DNA of 58,129 nucleotides from Candidatus Babeliales bacterium (GCA_023128415.1 JAGMEA010000013.1:1-58129), one strand, 5' to 3'. Shown: positions 9,927-19,028, counted from the first letter of the stretch. A program made the numbers and translations. Notes: a model not told the origin generated them from the sequence alone.

Positions 9927-9991
9927 CGTGAACTACCGACCACTAAGCTTGAAGCTTTGGAATCATTGATTCCTTAGTGGCGGCTTCCTGC
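9927..9991 (-). repeat. IS200/IS605-type right-end hairpin (copy 2)
   Basis: Perfect 65-base inverted copy of 1-65. On the minus strand the motif is complete, GGGGTGAAGCAGGAAGCC - cruciform - GTAGTTCACG, and is preceded by a probable TnpB C-terminal relic. In active TnpB elements this end forms the scaffold of the omega RNA, and the bases after TTCAC act as guide; here those bases are the uvrB leader. No transposase gene is adjacent, so this is a remnant or a non-autonomous element. Confidence 0.6.
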
Positions 9992-10014
9992 TTCACCCCA
10001 TGATAGCTAAACTG

Positions 10015-10083
10015 TTAGCAAGCGCAACAGTCCCCGCCAGAGCATGATCCACAGGCTTGGATTCGGGCAGTTCCTGCCCTATT
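10015..10083 (-). pseudogene. Relic of a TnpB C-terminus next to the IS end
   Basis: On the minus strand an open frame reads 'NRAGTARIQACGSCSGGD' and ends at a TAA at 10015-10017. The pattern AGTA-x-x-x-ACG-x-x-x-x-G is typical, as I recall, of the C-terminal tails of IS1341/IS605-type TnpB proteins, which lie directly before the right-end hairpin exactly as here. Upstream of this short block the frame loses resemblance, so almost the whole gene is gone. A BLAST of this tail would decide the matter. Confidence 0.45.
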
Positions 10084-10347
10084 TACAATTATCAAATACA
10101 GCGGCAGCAAACTTTCTTATAACAAAGTTTGTATCTTGATTTTTGAATACTAACTTTGCTTCTCATAATATTTTATCTGAATAATCATTTTAGATAAAGC
10201 TTATTTTTCAGACCTGGTCTGATCGCTATCCATCTCCACCTAAATCAAATAGATTATAGATGGAGAATTCCGCGGTGTCTTGTTAAAAATTAAAACAACA
10301 GGAAACCCTCAATCTCAGGATTGATCGGGGATCGAAATTGTCAAAAA
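10084..10347. other. Gene-free region with palindrome and hairpins
   Basis: No convincing gene. A perfect 15-base palindrome, TCAGACC-T-GGTCTGA, lies at 10208-10222. A stem CTCCACCTA/TAGATGGAG spans 10234-10265 with one mismatch. TCAATC/GATTGA pairs around 10309-10324, close after the end of the minus-strand gene at 10348. The region may be the remainder of the IS element whose end is at 9927-9991, or the 3' untranslated part of the neighbouring gene. Confidence 0.35.
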
Positions 10348-11574
10348 TTATTCTGATCTAAATATCTGCTTTTTGAATGGTTCAAACCACTTGTGATACC
10401 ATTTTCCATTTGAGCCACCACAGGTAATATTAATCATTCCATATACTGGGTTTATAGGATTATCTCCCTCATCAAGCTCAAAAAAACAGGCTCTCATTGA
10501 TAAAACCATATCAAGTACTCCGCTCCCATTTCTACGTTGAGAAACAACTCCAAATGCATGTGAAAATCTGTTAATTATAAACCTTGGAAAATCATGATAA
10601 TAATCACCCCTCTTTTTTTGTATTCTTTGACTTGAATTATATTCTGTTACAGCCTTACCCGTATATTTTTCACCCGTAATAGGATTAAATATTTGAATCA
10701 TACGTCTACACTTACAATCCCATATTTTGACATCAATATTAGTCCTTGTAACTGCATATGGTTTTCTAACCTTGGTAAAATGAGAAAGCTCAGCTTCAGA
10801 TTCTTTCGAAGAATGCGCCTCTTCTATAGCTACAATAGAAACCGAAACTCCTTCTTGACCCAATTCTTCTTCCGAATCAAATTCTTCAATATCAGGATCA
10901 ACTTCCACTTGTTGAAAGCGTTGAGATTTAGGCTGAGCAGCAGAGGCTGCTGAAGCTCCATCCTGTTCAGATAATTCTTTAAAATAGTCTAAGTTAGTAA
11001 TTCCTAACATGTGAGCAATAGCTCTGCCAAATAACTCAATCGGAGGTAAACTATCACTAAAATACTCTCTCGCCTTATTTAAAGCCAATTCAACATCATC
11101 CATTGTAAACCATTTTTTTGCTGGATCACCCGATGTAAACATACACTTTTTAAGAATTACCATCTTTTCAAATTCGGCTTGCATAATCGCTTTATTAGTA
11201 TGTCGTATTGAAGCTAAAGCATCCGTCATAAGTCCATCAAATTTTTCTTTAGTTTCCTTATCCTTTGCTTCATCGTATATTTTTCTTAAATCTTTAAATA
11301 TGCTTCTCATCTCTTCAATATCGTTCTGAAGCATGATTATTTCTTTGTCTAAAATAGAAGTAAAACGAATTGGATTATCAACTAAACAACGTACTCTTGA
11401 ATAAAAATGTTCTAATGGATTTTCACTTAATCCCGCCCATTCCTTGCGAAATAACTTTTGATGTGCAGCTTCTAATGCAGCAGCTCCCTTTCCCTTTATA
11501 CGCCTAGGAGGAGCATAAACTATTCCACTAAAAGTAAGGAGACTAGTTATAAAAAGTAAATATGATTTGTTCAT
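10348..11574 (-). CDS. Exported protein of unknown function with coiled coil and acidic linker
   Basis: A 408-residue protein. I prefer the ATG at 11574 because it opens a compact signal peptide (MNKSYLLFITSLLTFSGIVYA); an ATG four codons earlier is also possible. Residues about 80-140 are helical and charged, compatible with coiled coil. A low-complexity Ala/Ser and then Glu/Asp-rich linker (about 205-255) follows. The C-terminal 130 residues form a separate, probably folded, domain with 'CKCRRMIQIFNPITGEKYTG' and aromatic-rich ends ('KWYHKWFEPFKKQ'). No family was recognised. It lies alone between uvrA and the IS relic. A secreted or surface role is inferred only from the signal peptide. 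Confidence 0.65.
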   Translation of the reverse strand: MNKSYLLFITSLLTFSGIVYAPPRRIKGKGAAALEAAHQKLFRKEWAGLSENPLEHFYSRVRCLVDNPIRFTSILDKEIIMLQNDIEEMRSIFKDLRKIYDEAKDKETKEKFDGLMTDALASIRHTNKAIMQAEFEKMVILKKCMFTSGDPAKKWFTMDDVELALNKAREYFSDSLPPIELFGRAIAHMLGITNLDYFKELSEQDGASAASAAQPKSQRFQQVEVDPDIEEFDSEEELGQEGVSVSIVAIEEAHSSKESEAELSHFTKVRKPYAVTRTNIDVKIWDCKCRRMIQIFNPITGEKYTGKAVTEYNSSQRIQKKRGDYYHDFPRFIINRFSHAFGVVSQRRNGSGVLDMVLSMRACFFELDEGDNPINPVYGMINITCGGSNGKWYHKWFEPFKKQIFRSE

Positions 11575-11684
11575 AAACAATCCCATTTTAAGGCTCTAAT
11601 ATCCATTCTATTTGAATATAACACCTCATAATAGGCGATCAAATGCCCTTATTGAAAATAAGGCGAATTTAATGATTTTTGGGA

Positions 11685-14492
11685 TTATTTAAAATTTGTA
11701 AGCTTTTTTAAGAATTTACCTGTATAGCTTTTTTCACTTTTTGCCAGCTCTTCAGGGCAGCCTGTAGCAACTATGGTTCCTCCAGCATCCCCACCTTCCA
11801 AGCCAAGATCTATTATATAATCAGCATTTTTTATTACATCAAGATTATGCTCTATAACTATACAAGAAGCCCCCTTAGAAACTAGACAACTTAAAACACC
11901 TAAAAGCTTATTAACATCATCGAAATGTAACCCTGTAGTTGGTTCATCAAGAACATAAAGGGTATTTTTTGTAGACGTCTTTGATAATTCTCGACTCAGC
12001 TTGATACGCTGAGCCTCTCCACCAGAGAGAGTGGTTGCACTTTGCCCCAACTCAATATATGAAAGACCAACATCATATAAAGTTTGCAACTTACGTTTTA
12101 CTAGCGGAACAGCATCAAAAAATTTTAAAGCCTCTTCAATATTCATAGATAAAATTTGATGAATATTTTTACCCTTGTATAAAATTTCTAACGTTTCCTG
12201 GTTATATCGCTTTCCATCGCATTCATCACACTTAACATACACATCAGGTAAAAAATTCATTTCTATTTTAATTGTTCCATCGCCCTGGCAATTTTCACAT
12301 CTACCACCACGAACATTGAAGGAAAACCTTCCCTCTTTGTATCCCCTAGCCCTAGCTTCCTTTGTAGCAGCAAATAACTTTCTTATATAATCAAAAATCT
12401 TAGTATAAGTAACGGGATTACTACGAGGAGTTCGTCCTATTGGAGATTGATCTATAACAATTAAATTACCAATATCATGTTGAATTGAATCATATTTTCC
12501 AGGAATCTCTTTGCTTCCAAATAATTCTTGAGCTAAAGCTTTAGCTAAGATTCCATTAACTAAAGTCGACTTTCCAGAACCAGAAACTCCAGTGACACAG
12601 GTTAAAACACCCGTTGGAAACCTAACATCTATATTTTTTAAATTATTTTCTCTAGCACCTTTAACTTCTATAAAACCTTTTGGCTCACGTTTTTTATTTT
12701 CTCCAGATATTTTTAATTCTCGAGATAAATACTTACCTGTTAAGCTATTTGGATCTTTTGTTACTTCTTCTGGGGTTCCACTTGAAACAACAGCTCCCCC
12801 ATGAACACCTGCACCCGGTCCAATATCAACAACATAATCTGCTGCCCTAACAGTATCCTCATCATGTTCTACTACAATAACTGTATTTCCTAAATCTCTA
12901 AGTCGCTTTAACGTACTAATTAACTTCTCATTATCCCGTTGATGAAGACCAATAGATGGCTCATCCAAAATATACATTACGCCCATAAGGTTAGAACCTA
13001 TTTGAGTTGCTAGTCTTATGCGTTGAGCCTCTCCACCAGAAATAGTTTCCATGTTCCTAGATAAAGAAAGATAATTTAGGCCTACGCTTTCTAGAAAAGT
13101 TAGCCTGCTAATAATTTCTTTTAAAACCAAATCTGCAATTAAAGCATCATTGTTAGAAAGTTTTATATCTTTAAAAAACCTTAATGTTTTTTCGATGCTC
13201 AATTCAGTAACATCAATAATATTTAACCCATTAATAAAAACTGCTAATGCTTCTTTGTTTAATCTTTTACCACTACATACAGCACATTTATGGCTACGCA
13301 TAAATCGTTCGAGATCTTTTCTCCTAAAATCACTATCCGTGCCTTCATAAAGTCGTTCAAGTAATGGTACAACCCCCTCATAATCAGTTAAATATTCAAA
13401 GGCTTTGTTACCCTTCCAAAGTTTATAAACCTGAGCATCACTTTCATCCAAGCCATAAAGAATTATTTTTTGATTTACCTTGCTAAGATCTTTCCAAGGT
13501 TTAAAAATGCTAAATTCACAAATCTTAGCAATTGAAGCAATTTCTCGCACTCTATACCCATCAACTAATCTAAAGGCTTTGAGCGCTCCATCCCCTATAG
13601 CAATACCCTTATCCGGAATAATTAAATCTTCATCAAAAGTATATTTTACTCCCAAACCACTACATTCCTGGCAAGCTCCAAATGGAGAATTAAAGGAAAA
13701 ATGTCGGGGATCAAAATCTTCTAAAAAAATATCACAATTAGTGCAAGAAGAATGGGACGTATAAAGTTTTTTCTGTAAATCATCCAAAGTCTTAATAATT
13801 ACATAGCCTTTAGAAAGATTTAAGGCTGTTTGGATGGAATCTGAAACATGATGGCGATCTTCCACTTTAAATTGATCCAGAACAACCAGAACATCATGCT
13901 TTTTGTTCTTATCCAAAGTTATTGCACTATCAGTAAAAAATTCTTCTCCATCAATAAGAACTAAGGAAAATCCCTCTTTAGATAAATCTTCAAATAGTTT
14001 TTTATGGGTCCCTTTTTCTTTGCGAACTACAGGCGAAAATATTTGAACTTCTTTACCCTTGAGCCGCATAACACTATCGGTAATCATGTCAGACGTTTGA
14101 GGAGAAACCGGGCTTTTACATTTTGGGCAATGAATTTTACCAATACGTGCGTATAATAAACGTAAATAATCATAGATTTCTGTAATTGTCCCAACCGTAC
14201 TTCTAGGATTTTTTGATATAGATTTTTGTTCTATAGATATAGCTGGACTTAATCCTTCAATAGAATCAACATCTGGTTTATCCATTACACCTAAAAATTG
14301 ACGCGCATAGCTTGATAAACTCTCAACATAACGCCTCTGTCCCTCTGCATACAAAGTATCAAAAGCTAAAGTACTTTTGCCGGAGCCCGAAACTCCTGTA
14401 ATAACAACCAATTTATTTCTAGGAATTTCTAAATCAATATTTTTAAGATTATGCTGTCTAGCACCTTTTATTATAATTTTATCCATGCGCAT
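11685..14492 (-). CDS. uvrA: UvrABC excinuclease subunit A
   Basis: A 935-residue ABC-type ATPase, the normal size. Two ATP sites are complete: Walker A 'GVSGSGKSTLAFDTLY' near residue 32 and 'GVSGSGKSTLVNGIL' near 640, with signatures 'ISGGEAQRIRLA' and 'LSGGEAQRIKLS'. The zinc-binding Cys pairs are present (CPKC, CxxC at 'CTNCDIF', 'CAVCSGKRL', 'CENCQGDG...CDECDGKRY'). It recognises DNA lesions and loads UvrB. Two in-frame ATGs follow a G-run; the upstream one is used here. It stands apart from uvrBC, separated by one exported gene and the IS relic. Confidence 0.98.
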   Translation of the reverse strand: MRMDKIIIKGARQHNLKNIDLEIPRNKLVVITGVSGSGKSTLAFDTLYAEGQRRYVESLSSYARQFLGVMDKPDVDSIEGLSPAISIEQKSISKNPRSTVGTITEIYDYLRLLYARIGKIHCPKCKSPVSPQTSDMITDSVMRLKGKEVQIFSPVVRKEKGTHKKLFEDLSKEGFSLVLIDGEEFFTDSAITLDKNKKHDVLVVLDQFKVEDRHHVSDSIQTALNLSKGYVIIKTLDDLQKKLYTSHSSCTNCDIFLEDFDPRHFSFNSPFGACQECSGLGVKYTFDEDLIIPDKGIAIGDGALKAFRLVDGYRVREIASIAKICEFSIFKPWKDLSKVNQKIILYGLDESDAQVYKLWKGNKAFEYLTDYEGVVPLLERLYEGTDSDFRRKDLERFMRSHKCAVCSGKRLNKEALAVFINGLNIIDVTELSIEKTLRFFKDIKLSNNDALIADLVLKEIISRLTFLESVGLNYLSLSRNMETISGGEAQRIRLATQIGSNLMGVMYILDEPSIGLHQRDNEKLISTLKRLRDLGNTVIVVEHDEDTVRAADYVVDIGPGAGVHGGAVVSSGTPEEVTKDPNSLTGKYLSRELKISGENKKREPKGFIEVKGARENNLKNIDVRFPTGVLTCVTGVSGSGKSTLVNGILAKALAQELFGSKEIPGKYDSIQHDIGNLIVIDQSPIGRTPRSNPVTYTKIFDYIRKLFAATKEARARGYKEGRFSFNVRGGRCENCQGDGTIKIEMNFLPDVYVKCDECDGKRYNQETLEILYKGKNIHQILSMNIEEALKFFDAVPLVKRKLQTLYDVGLSYIELGQSATTLSGGEAQRIKLSRELSKTSTKNTLYVLDEPTTGLHFDDVNKLLGVLSCLVSKGASCIVIEHNLDVIKNADYIIDLGLEGGDAGGTIVATGCPEELAKSEKSYTGKFLKKLTNFK

Positions 14493-14687
14493 GTATCCCC
14501 CCAGATGTTTTACGAAATTTTCTCATTATAGCTTCTTTTTGAAGAAAAACAAAATACCAAAAGGGCCTAAATGCTTGATTAAAAGCCAAAAAAATTACAA
14601 TCATAAAAGCATTGAGAATCATTCACTTAAAATATTACAATAAGGAGAAATTTATAATTTCTTTTATAAAAAACTTGGGGAAACTCT

Positions 14688-15302
14688 ATGAAAAAACAAT
14701 TTTTATTAGCAGCTTTTATTATATCTCTAAATACGTTACCACTAACGGCAATAGATCAATCCATAAAAGAAGTTTATGCCAAACTAATTGGAGAAAGAAA
14801 CCCTCGCTCTGAAGAGCTGCACTCAAATCTTCAAAAATTCGTCGGCTTAGTACAACAAAAAGCTTTAGAAATTCATAACAAAGCAATGACCAAAGGCAAA
14901 GACGCCTTTTCTTCCCACAATGACCTAAAAAGACTAGCAAATTTATTTATATCTTTATTACAAAATCAAGCACTAATAGTAGATAATGTCCTGGATAAAA
15001 ATATATTAAAACGGGTGGTTAGATACCGTGCTGATATAGTTGTTAATAAAATTGGAAAATCATTTATAAAGCAAGCCAAAAACAACCTAACAAAATATAA
15101 AAAAGAACAATCAAAAGATCTTAAACAAAAGAGCTTAAATCAAATAAATTATGCAATAACGTGGCTATATCCTACGCTTAAAGAAGCCCATTTATATGGC
15201 TTAACAAATGAAAGTATTAAGATTGAACATTATATAAAAGAACTAGAAGGCTATAAAAATAACTTTAAGGGTAAATTAATTCTTTATCCTACCAAGAGTT
15301 GA
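14688..15302 (+). CDS. Exported helical protein of unknown function
   Basis: A 204-residue protein with signal peptide (MKKQFLLAAFIISLNTLPLTA) after a GGGG ribosome site. The mature part is Lys-rich and predicted helical throughout, with no Cys and no recognisable catalytic motif. Its stop (15300-15302) lies inside a terminator stem and overlaps the 3' end of the convergent PASTA gene by 19 bases. No family was recognised. The base composition is like its neighbours. Confidence 0.65.
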   Translation: MKKQFLLAAFIISLNTLPLTAIDQSIKEVYAKLIGERNPRSEELHSNLQKFVGLVQQKALEIHNKAMTKGKDAFSSHNDLKRLANLFISLLQNQALIVDNVLDKNILKRVVRYRADIVVNKIGKSFIKQAKNNLTKYKKEQSKDLKQKSLNQINYAITWLYPTLKEAHLYGLTNESIKIEHYIKELEGYKNNFKGKLILYPTKS

Positions 15303-15976
15303 ACTCTTGGTTTTTTATTTATATCAATTATTGACCCCGCCATAGGCTTTTGCTCTAGAATTCTACACTTAATGCAAAAATGGTTATCACCTACGGGATC
15401 TTTATGGAATAATTCGGTTCTAATACCATTTCCTAAAAGAAAATCCTGAGCCTCTGAGGCAAACTCCCCTATTAAGTCGGGAAAAATACTTAAAAAAGAA
15501 ATGCCGTCCGAGATATAAACAACAATGTCCCTTAAAACATGGCTCCCTGGATTCGGAGATTGTGCAACACAAGTTCTAATTGGATCGAAGCTATGAACAC
15601 TATAAACCTTTAAACCTAACTCGTGCTTTTGTGCTTCATTTTTAATATTGTTTATGGTCTTACCTACAAAAGCAGGTGCCTTTTTAGGTTCTGGTTTTTT
15701 GGATACTATTATTTTAACTGGATAATTAGCACGAAGTTTAGCTCCAGCTTTCGGCAGCTGGTCTAAAATAATTCCTTCTTCCAAACAAGCATCTTCTTTT
15801 TCTTTCAGAAATCGAACATTGACACCCAAATCAGATAATGTAGAAATCCCCTGAATTAACGGCTTACCAATGACACTTGGAATAGTAATTTGATTACTAC
15901 TAAGAAAAAGATGAGTAAAAAAATACCCAAGAAAAAATAATAAAAACGGAGAAACCCAAAAAAAACTGTACTTCAT
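15284..15976 (-). CDS. Membrane-anchored PASTA-domain protein
   Basis: A 230-residue protein with an N-terminal membrane segment (residues 4-26) and then PASTA repeats. The first is 'ITIPSVIGKPLIQGISTL...DQLPKAGAKLRANYPVKIIVS'; a second begins 'PAFVGKTINNIKNEAQ' with 'AQSPNPGSHV'; a third, more divergent, begins 'SIFPDLIGEFASEAQDFL' with 'LEQKPMAGSII'. PASTA domains bind peptidoglycan fragments and are usually attached to Ser/Thr kinases or PBPs. Here neither partner is fused, so it may be a cell-wall sensor or scaffold in the periplasm. It starts 18 bases after the RNase P RNA, probably in the same transcript. Confidence 0.82.
   Translation of the reverse strand: MKYSFFWVSPFLLFFLGYFFTHLFLSSNQITIPSVIGKPLIQGISTLSDLGVNVRFLKEKEDACLEEGIILDQLPKAGAKLRANYPVKIIVSKKPEPKKAPAFVGKTINNIKNEAQKHELGLKVYSVHSFDPIRTCVAQSPNPGSHVLRDIVVYISDGISFLSIFPDLIGEFASEAQDFLLGNGIRTELFHKDPVGDNHFCIKCRILEQKPMAGSIIDINKKPRVQLLVG
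15292..15316 (+). terminator. Terminator overlapping two convergent stop codons
   Basis: CCAAGAG-TTGAA-CTCTTGG followed by TTTTTT. The stem includes the TGA of the 14688-15302 gene and the last codons of the minus-strand PASTA gene (stop at 15284), so the terminator is wholly embedded in coding ends. Confidence 0.8.
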
Positions 15977-15994
15977 TAAAACTATCCTGAGGCT

Positions 15995-16360
15995 TGAGGC
16001 ATGCTTGTAAGCCGGATTCTGTACCTTATATTCAAGGTGGTAATCATCTATCTATGCGACATACCCGTAGGCTAATTAAGAGTGGGGACTCGTAACCTAC
16101 CTATTTTGTCTTGCTCCGGATGGGGTTTACCCTGCATATATATTGCTACATATACCCGTGTGCTCTTACCACACATTTTCACCCTTACCTGTTTTATCAG
16201 GCGGTTTAGTTTCTGTGGCACTTTCCATAGACTTTCGCCTCCCCTAGTTGGCTAAACCCCCGCAGATCGCCTCCTAGGGCATCCTCCCACTTGGAGTCCG
16301 GACTTTCCTCTCCCACACAACTTTTTAAATTTGTTCAGGAGCGATTACCCCGCATGCCTA
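15995..16360 (-). ncRNA. rnpB: RNase P RNA, bacterial type A
   Basis: The catalytic RNA that trims tRNA 5' leaders. On the minus strand it shows the universal core 'GAGGAAAGTCCGGACTCC', the 'GTGCCACAGAAA' block, 'AGGGTGAAA' and a 3' 'GAATCCGGCTTAC'. The ends AGGCATGC (5') and GCATGCCT (3') pair to form helix P1 and fix the boundaries at about 16359 and 15997. The length of about 365 bases is normal. Its 5' end overlaps the last codons of the upstream membrane gene. Confidence 0.97.
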
Positions 16361-16775
16361 AAAATCCTCTAATTTTCAAAGATATTATTAGTATTATAAG
16401 GTTAGACAAAATAATTTTAATTGTCGATTGGGACAAAGCAAAATAGCCATTATTTATTGTTTTTAACAATAAATAATAAATTCCGAATGAAAACAAAAAT
16501 ATTAACGTTTGTGGAATAATAGAACCTTCCCTAAAAAGAATCTTGATTTTGGGGGAAAATAACAAGATAGGGACAAGATAAGCCAAAGATAGCCCAAATA
16601 CACCATAAACTAAAAAATCCTCTAAGAGGAGTAAAAATACGCCAAATTTGGGTATCTTATTAATATCCACAAGAATAATGGTAAAATAAATTAACGTTCC
16701 AAAAAAGCTCCAAGTACTAAAAACTTGCCAGATGGTTAGATCTAACAAAAAGAACATTAGGAAGTAGAAAAACAA
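16335..16775 (-). CDS. Small integral membrane protein
   Basis: A 146-residue, highly hydrophobic protein with about four to five membrane segments. The TTG start at 16775 has AAGGAG six bases upstream; the ATG six codons later lacks one. Length and layout could suit an MreD-like subunit of the rod-shape complex, but no diagnostic motif is visible, so I leave it unnamed. Its last 8 codons or so lie inside the 5' end of rnpB on the same strand. Confidence 0.55.
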   Translation of the reverse strand: MFFYFLMFFLLDLTIWQVFSTWSFFGTLIYFTIILVDINKIPKFGVFLLLLEDFLVYGVFGLSLAYLVPILLFSPKIKILFREGSIIPQTLIFLFSFGIYYLLLKTINNGYFALSQSTIKIILSNLIILIISLKIRGFLGMRGNRS

Positions 16776-16876
16776 AACCTTCTCCTTAAATAGTGAATTT
16801 ACTATCCCAATTTAGTATACTAATCCAAATTTTGTCTCTAAAAATATTTTATCTAAATTATACATAAGGATTTGTT

Positions 16877-17851
16877 ATGCGCGTATTCTCAGGTATACAA
16901 CCAACAGGAATACCACATCTTGGAAATTATTTCGGAACCCTTATCAATTGGTTAAAATTGCAGAATGAAGGCCATGAGTGTTTTTATTCTATTGTAAACC
17001 AACATGCTATAACAGTTCCGCAAGAACCAAAACTCCTTTCTCAAAATATTATTCAAATGGCTGCAACCCTTCTGGCTGTAGGAATTGACCCTCAAAAAAG
17101 CACTCTCTTTGTTCAATCAGATGTTCCCGCGCATATACAACTTGCGTGGATTTTAAGTTGCCTAGCTCCAATGGGTCAAATGGAAAGGATGATCCAATAT
17201 AAAGAAAAAGCAAAAAGTGATAATACAGCAAATCTAGGATTATTTTCTTATCCTGTCCTACAAGCTGCAGATATTTTAATTTATAAAGCGGACACTGTTC
17301 CCGTCGGAATAGACCAAGCACAACACTTAGAGCTCACTAGAATACTTGCCAAAAAATTTAATAATCAATTCAAAGAACTTTTTAAAGAACCTCAAACTCT
17401 ACATACACAAACAACAAAAGTTGTTGGACTTGATGGAACTGCCAAAATGAGCAAAAGTAAAAACAATTATATTAGTTTGGTAGAAGATGAAGATACTATA
17501 TGGAAAAAACTATCCGTAGCAGCTACCGATCCAGCCAGAATAAAAAAATCTGATCCTGGCAATCCTGAAATTTGCAATATCTACTCACTACACCAGCTAT
17601 TCTCAAATCAAAAGGATTTAGACTGGGTTGTTGATGGATGTATTAATGCAAAAATAGGATGTATCGACTGCAAAAAACAATTATTCAAGAATATTACAGA
17701 TTTTTTGAATCCAATTAGAGAAAGGTATGAAGCGTTAATTCAAAAACCTAATGAAGTTAGATCTGCTTTAGAAAATGGAGCAAAAAAAGCAAATAAAGTT
17801 GCCTCAACAACCTTACAGGAAGTCTATGAGTCAATAGGATTTAAGTATTAA
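16877..17851 (+). CDS. trpS: Tryptophanyl-tRNA synthetase
   Basis: A 324-residue class I synthetase that charges tRNA-Trp. The HIGH-type motif is 'PTGIPHLGNYFG' (residues 10-21), the tryptophan pocket has 'DILIYKADTVPVGIDQAQHLEL', and the second signature is 'KMSKS' near residue 190. Length is normal. The ATG follows AAGGA. It is divergent from the membrane gene upstream and convergent with a small exported gene downstream. Confidence 0.98.
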   Translation: MRVFSGIQPTGIPHLGNYFGTLINWLKLQNEGHECFYSIVNQHAITVPQEPKLLSQNIIQMAATLLAVGIDPQKSTLFVQSDVPAHIQLAWILSCLAPMGQMERMIQYKEKAKSDNTANLGLFSYPVLQAADILIYKADTVPVGIDQAQHLELTRILAKKFNNQFKELFKEPQTLHTQTTKVVGLDGTAKMSKSKNNYISLVEDEDTIWKKLSVAATDPARIKKSDPGNPEICNIYSLHQLFSNQKDLDWVVDGCINAKIGCIDCKKQLFKNITDFLNPIRERYEALIQKPNEVRSALENGAKKANKVASTTLQEVYESIGFKY

Positions 17852-17856
17852 TAGTT

Positions 17857-18138
17857 TTAAGAATAAAACTCTTCTGGTGTATAGGTTTTACCACTAACAA
17901 GATCAATGATAGCTACTATTTTATCACTTTGTAAACAATAAATTTTGCTATCAACCAGAACATAAATAATGTTGCTATATCTCGGATGTATTGTCAAAGA
18001 TCCTACACGCTCAGCACGATCCATTTTATGAGCTATATGCTGTAGAGCCCCGGCGATACTAGCATCATAAGCGCTACATTTTATTGGGGAAGCAAGGCTT
18101 GTCATTATTAATACTGCCCATAAAAATTTTTTAATCAC
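17857..18138 (-). CDS. Small exported protein of unknown function
   Basis: A 93-residue protein with a GTG start after AAAGGG and a signal peptide (MIKKFLWAVLIMTSLASPIKCSA). The mature part has one Cys ('SKIYCLQSDK') and short alternating hydrophobic stretches suggesting beta strands. No family was recognised. It ends five bases from the convergent trpS stop and is divergent from thyX. Confidence 0.55.
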   Translation of the reverse strand: MIKKFLWAVLIMTSLASPIKCSAYDASIAGALQHIAHKMDRAERVGSLTIHPRYSNIIYVLVDSKIYCLQSDKIVAIIDLVSGKTYTPEEFYS

Positions 18139-18278
18139 TTTTTACCCTTTAATTGTAGAATAATTACTTCAAAATTTGTGCTAATGGTAGGCCTCTATAA
18201 AAAAATGTCAAAACAATCTTAAGTTTTTCTTAATTCCTAGTTAAGCTTTCTAAAAATAAAAACTTAAAAGGAATCCAA

Positions 18279-19028
18279 ATGACGAAAACATTCATTGATC
18301 CACTACAAGATGGAATCAGTAAGATAGAACTTATCAGAGCAAGTGGTAGCGATTTAGACGTAGCAAACGCTGCAAGAGTAAGCTTTGGAGGTTGGAACCA
18401 AACTTTTACCGAAAAAGATGAAAAGCTTATTAGATATCTTATAAAACATGAACATACTAGCCCTTTTGAGCATAATCAATTATCATACCGAATCAAAGTT
18501 CCTATATATATAATTCGTCAATGGATGAGACATAGAGTTGGGGTAAGTTACAACGAGATCAGCGGAAGATATGCTGAACTTCCAATGGATTTTTATGTAC
18601 CAAAATCATGGCGAACTCAAGACTTAAGCAATAAGCAGGGATCTGTGGAGGCGCTAGGAGAAACTGATACAAAAAACCGCGAAGCGTACATTAAATCATT
18701 AGAAACAGCTAAGGATTCCTATAAAAAGTTATTAGCTGAAGGAGTTTGTAGAGAGCTTGCTCGGGGAGTTTTGCCTCTATGTACTTATACAGAGTTCATC
18801 TTCACATGCAACCTAGTATCTCTTTTCCACTTTGTCAGATTAAGATCAGATCATCATGCTCAATGGGAAATACAACAATACGCTGTTGGACTCTTAGAAC
18901 TGGCGCAAGAACATTTTCCTACATCTATAAAAAATTGGGCAAAACTAAAGGGAATAGAATTAAAACAAATAGAAAAGGGTACCACTATAAACACCAACAT
19001 CGAGTCTAGATCGACTCAGATATTGTAA
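18279..19028 (+). CDS. thyX: Flavin-dependent thymidylate synthase
   Basis: A 249-residue FAD enzyme that makes dTMP from dUMP using methylene-tetrahydrofolate and NAD(P)H. The ThyX motif RHRxxSxNExSxRY is seen as 'RHRVGVSYNEISGRY' at residues 84-98, with one extra residue before the Ser relative to the shortest consensus, as in many members. 'LRSDHHAQWEIQ' forms the C-terminal substrate site. The ATG follows AAGGAA. No thyA is in the window. Confidence 0.96.
   Translation: MTKTFIDPLQDGISKIELIRASGSDLDVANAARVSFGGWNQTFTEKDEKLIRYLIKHEHTSPFEHNQLSYRIKVPIYIIRQWMRHRVGVSYNEISGRYAELPMDFYVPKSWRTQDLSNKQGSVEALGETDTKNREAYIKSLETAKDSYKKLLAEGVCRELARGVLPLCTYTEFIFTCNLVSLFHFVRLRSDHHAQWEIQQYAVGLLELAQEHFPTSIKNWAKLKGIELKQIEKGTTINTNIESRSTQIL

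Noticed and set aside
9992-10120. tmRNA or 6S RNA on the minus strand
   Set aside because: No tRNA-like ends, tag frame or 6S-type closed stem; the TnpB-end explanation accounts for the hairpin and the repeat.
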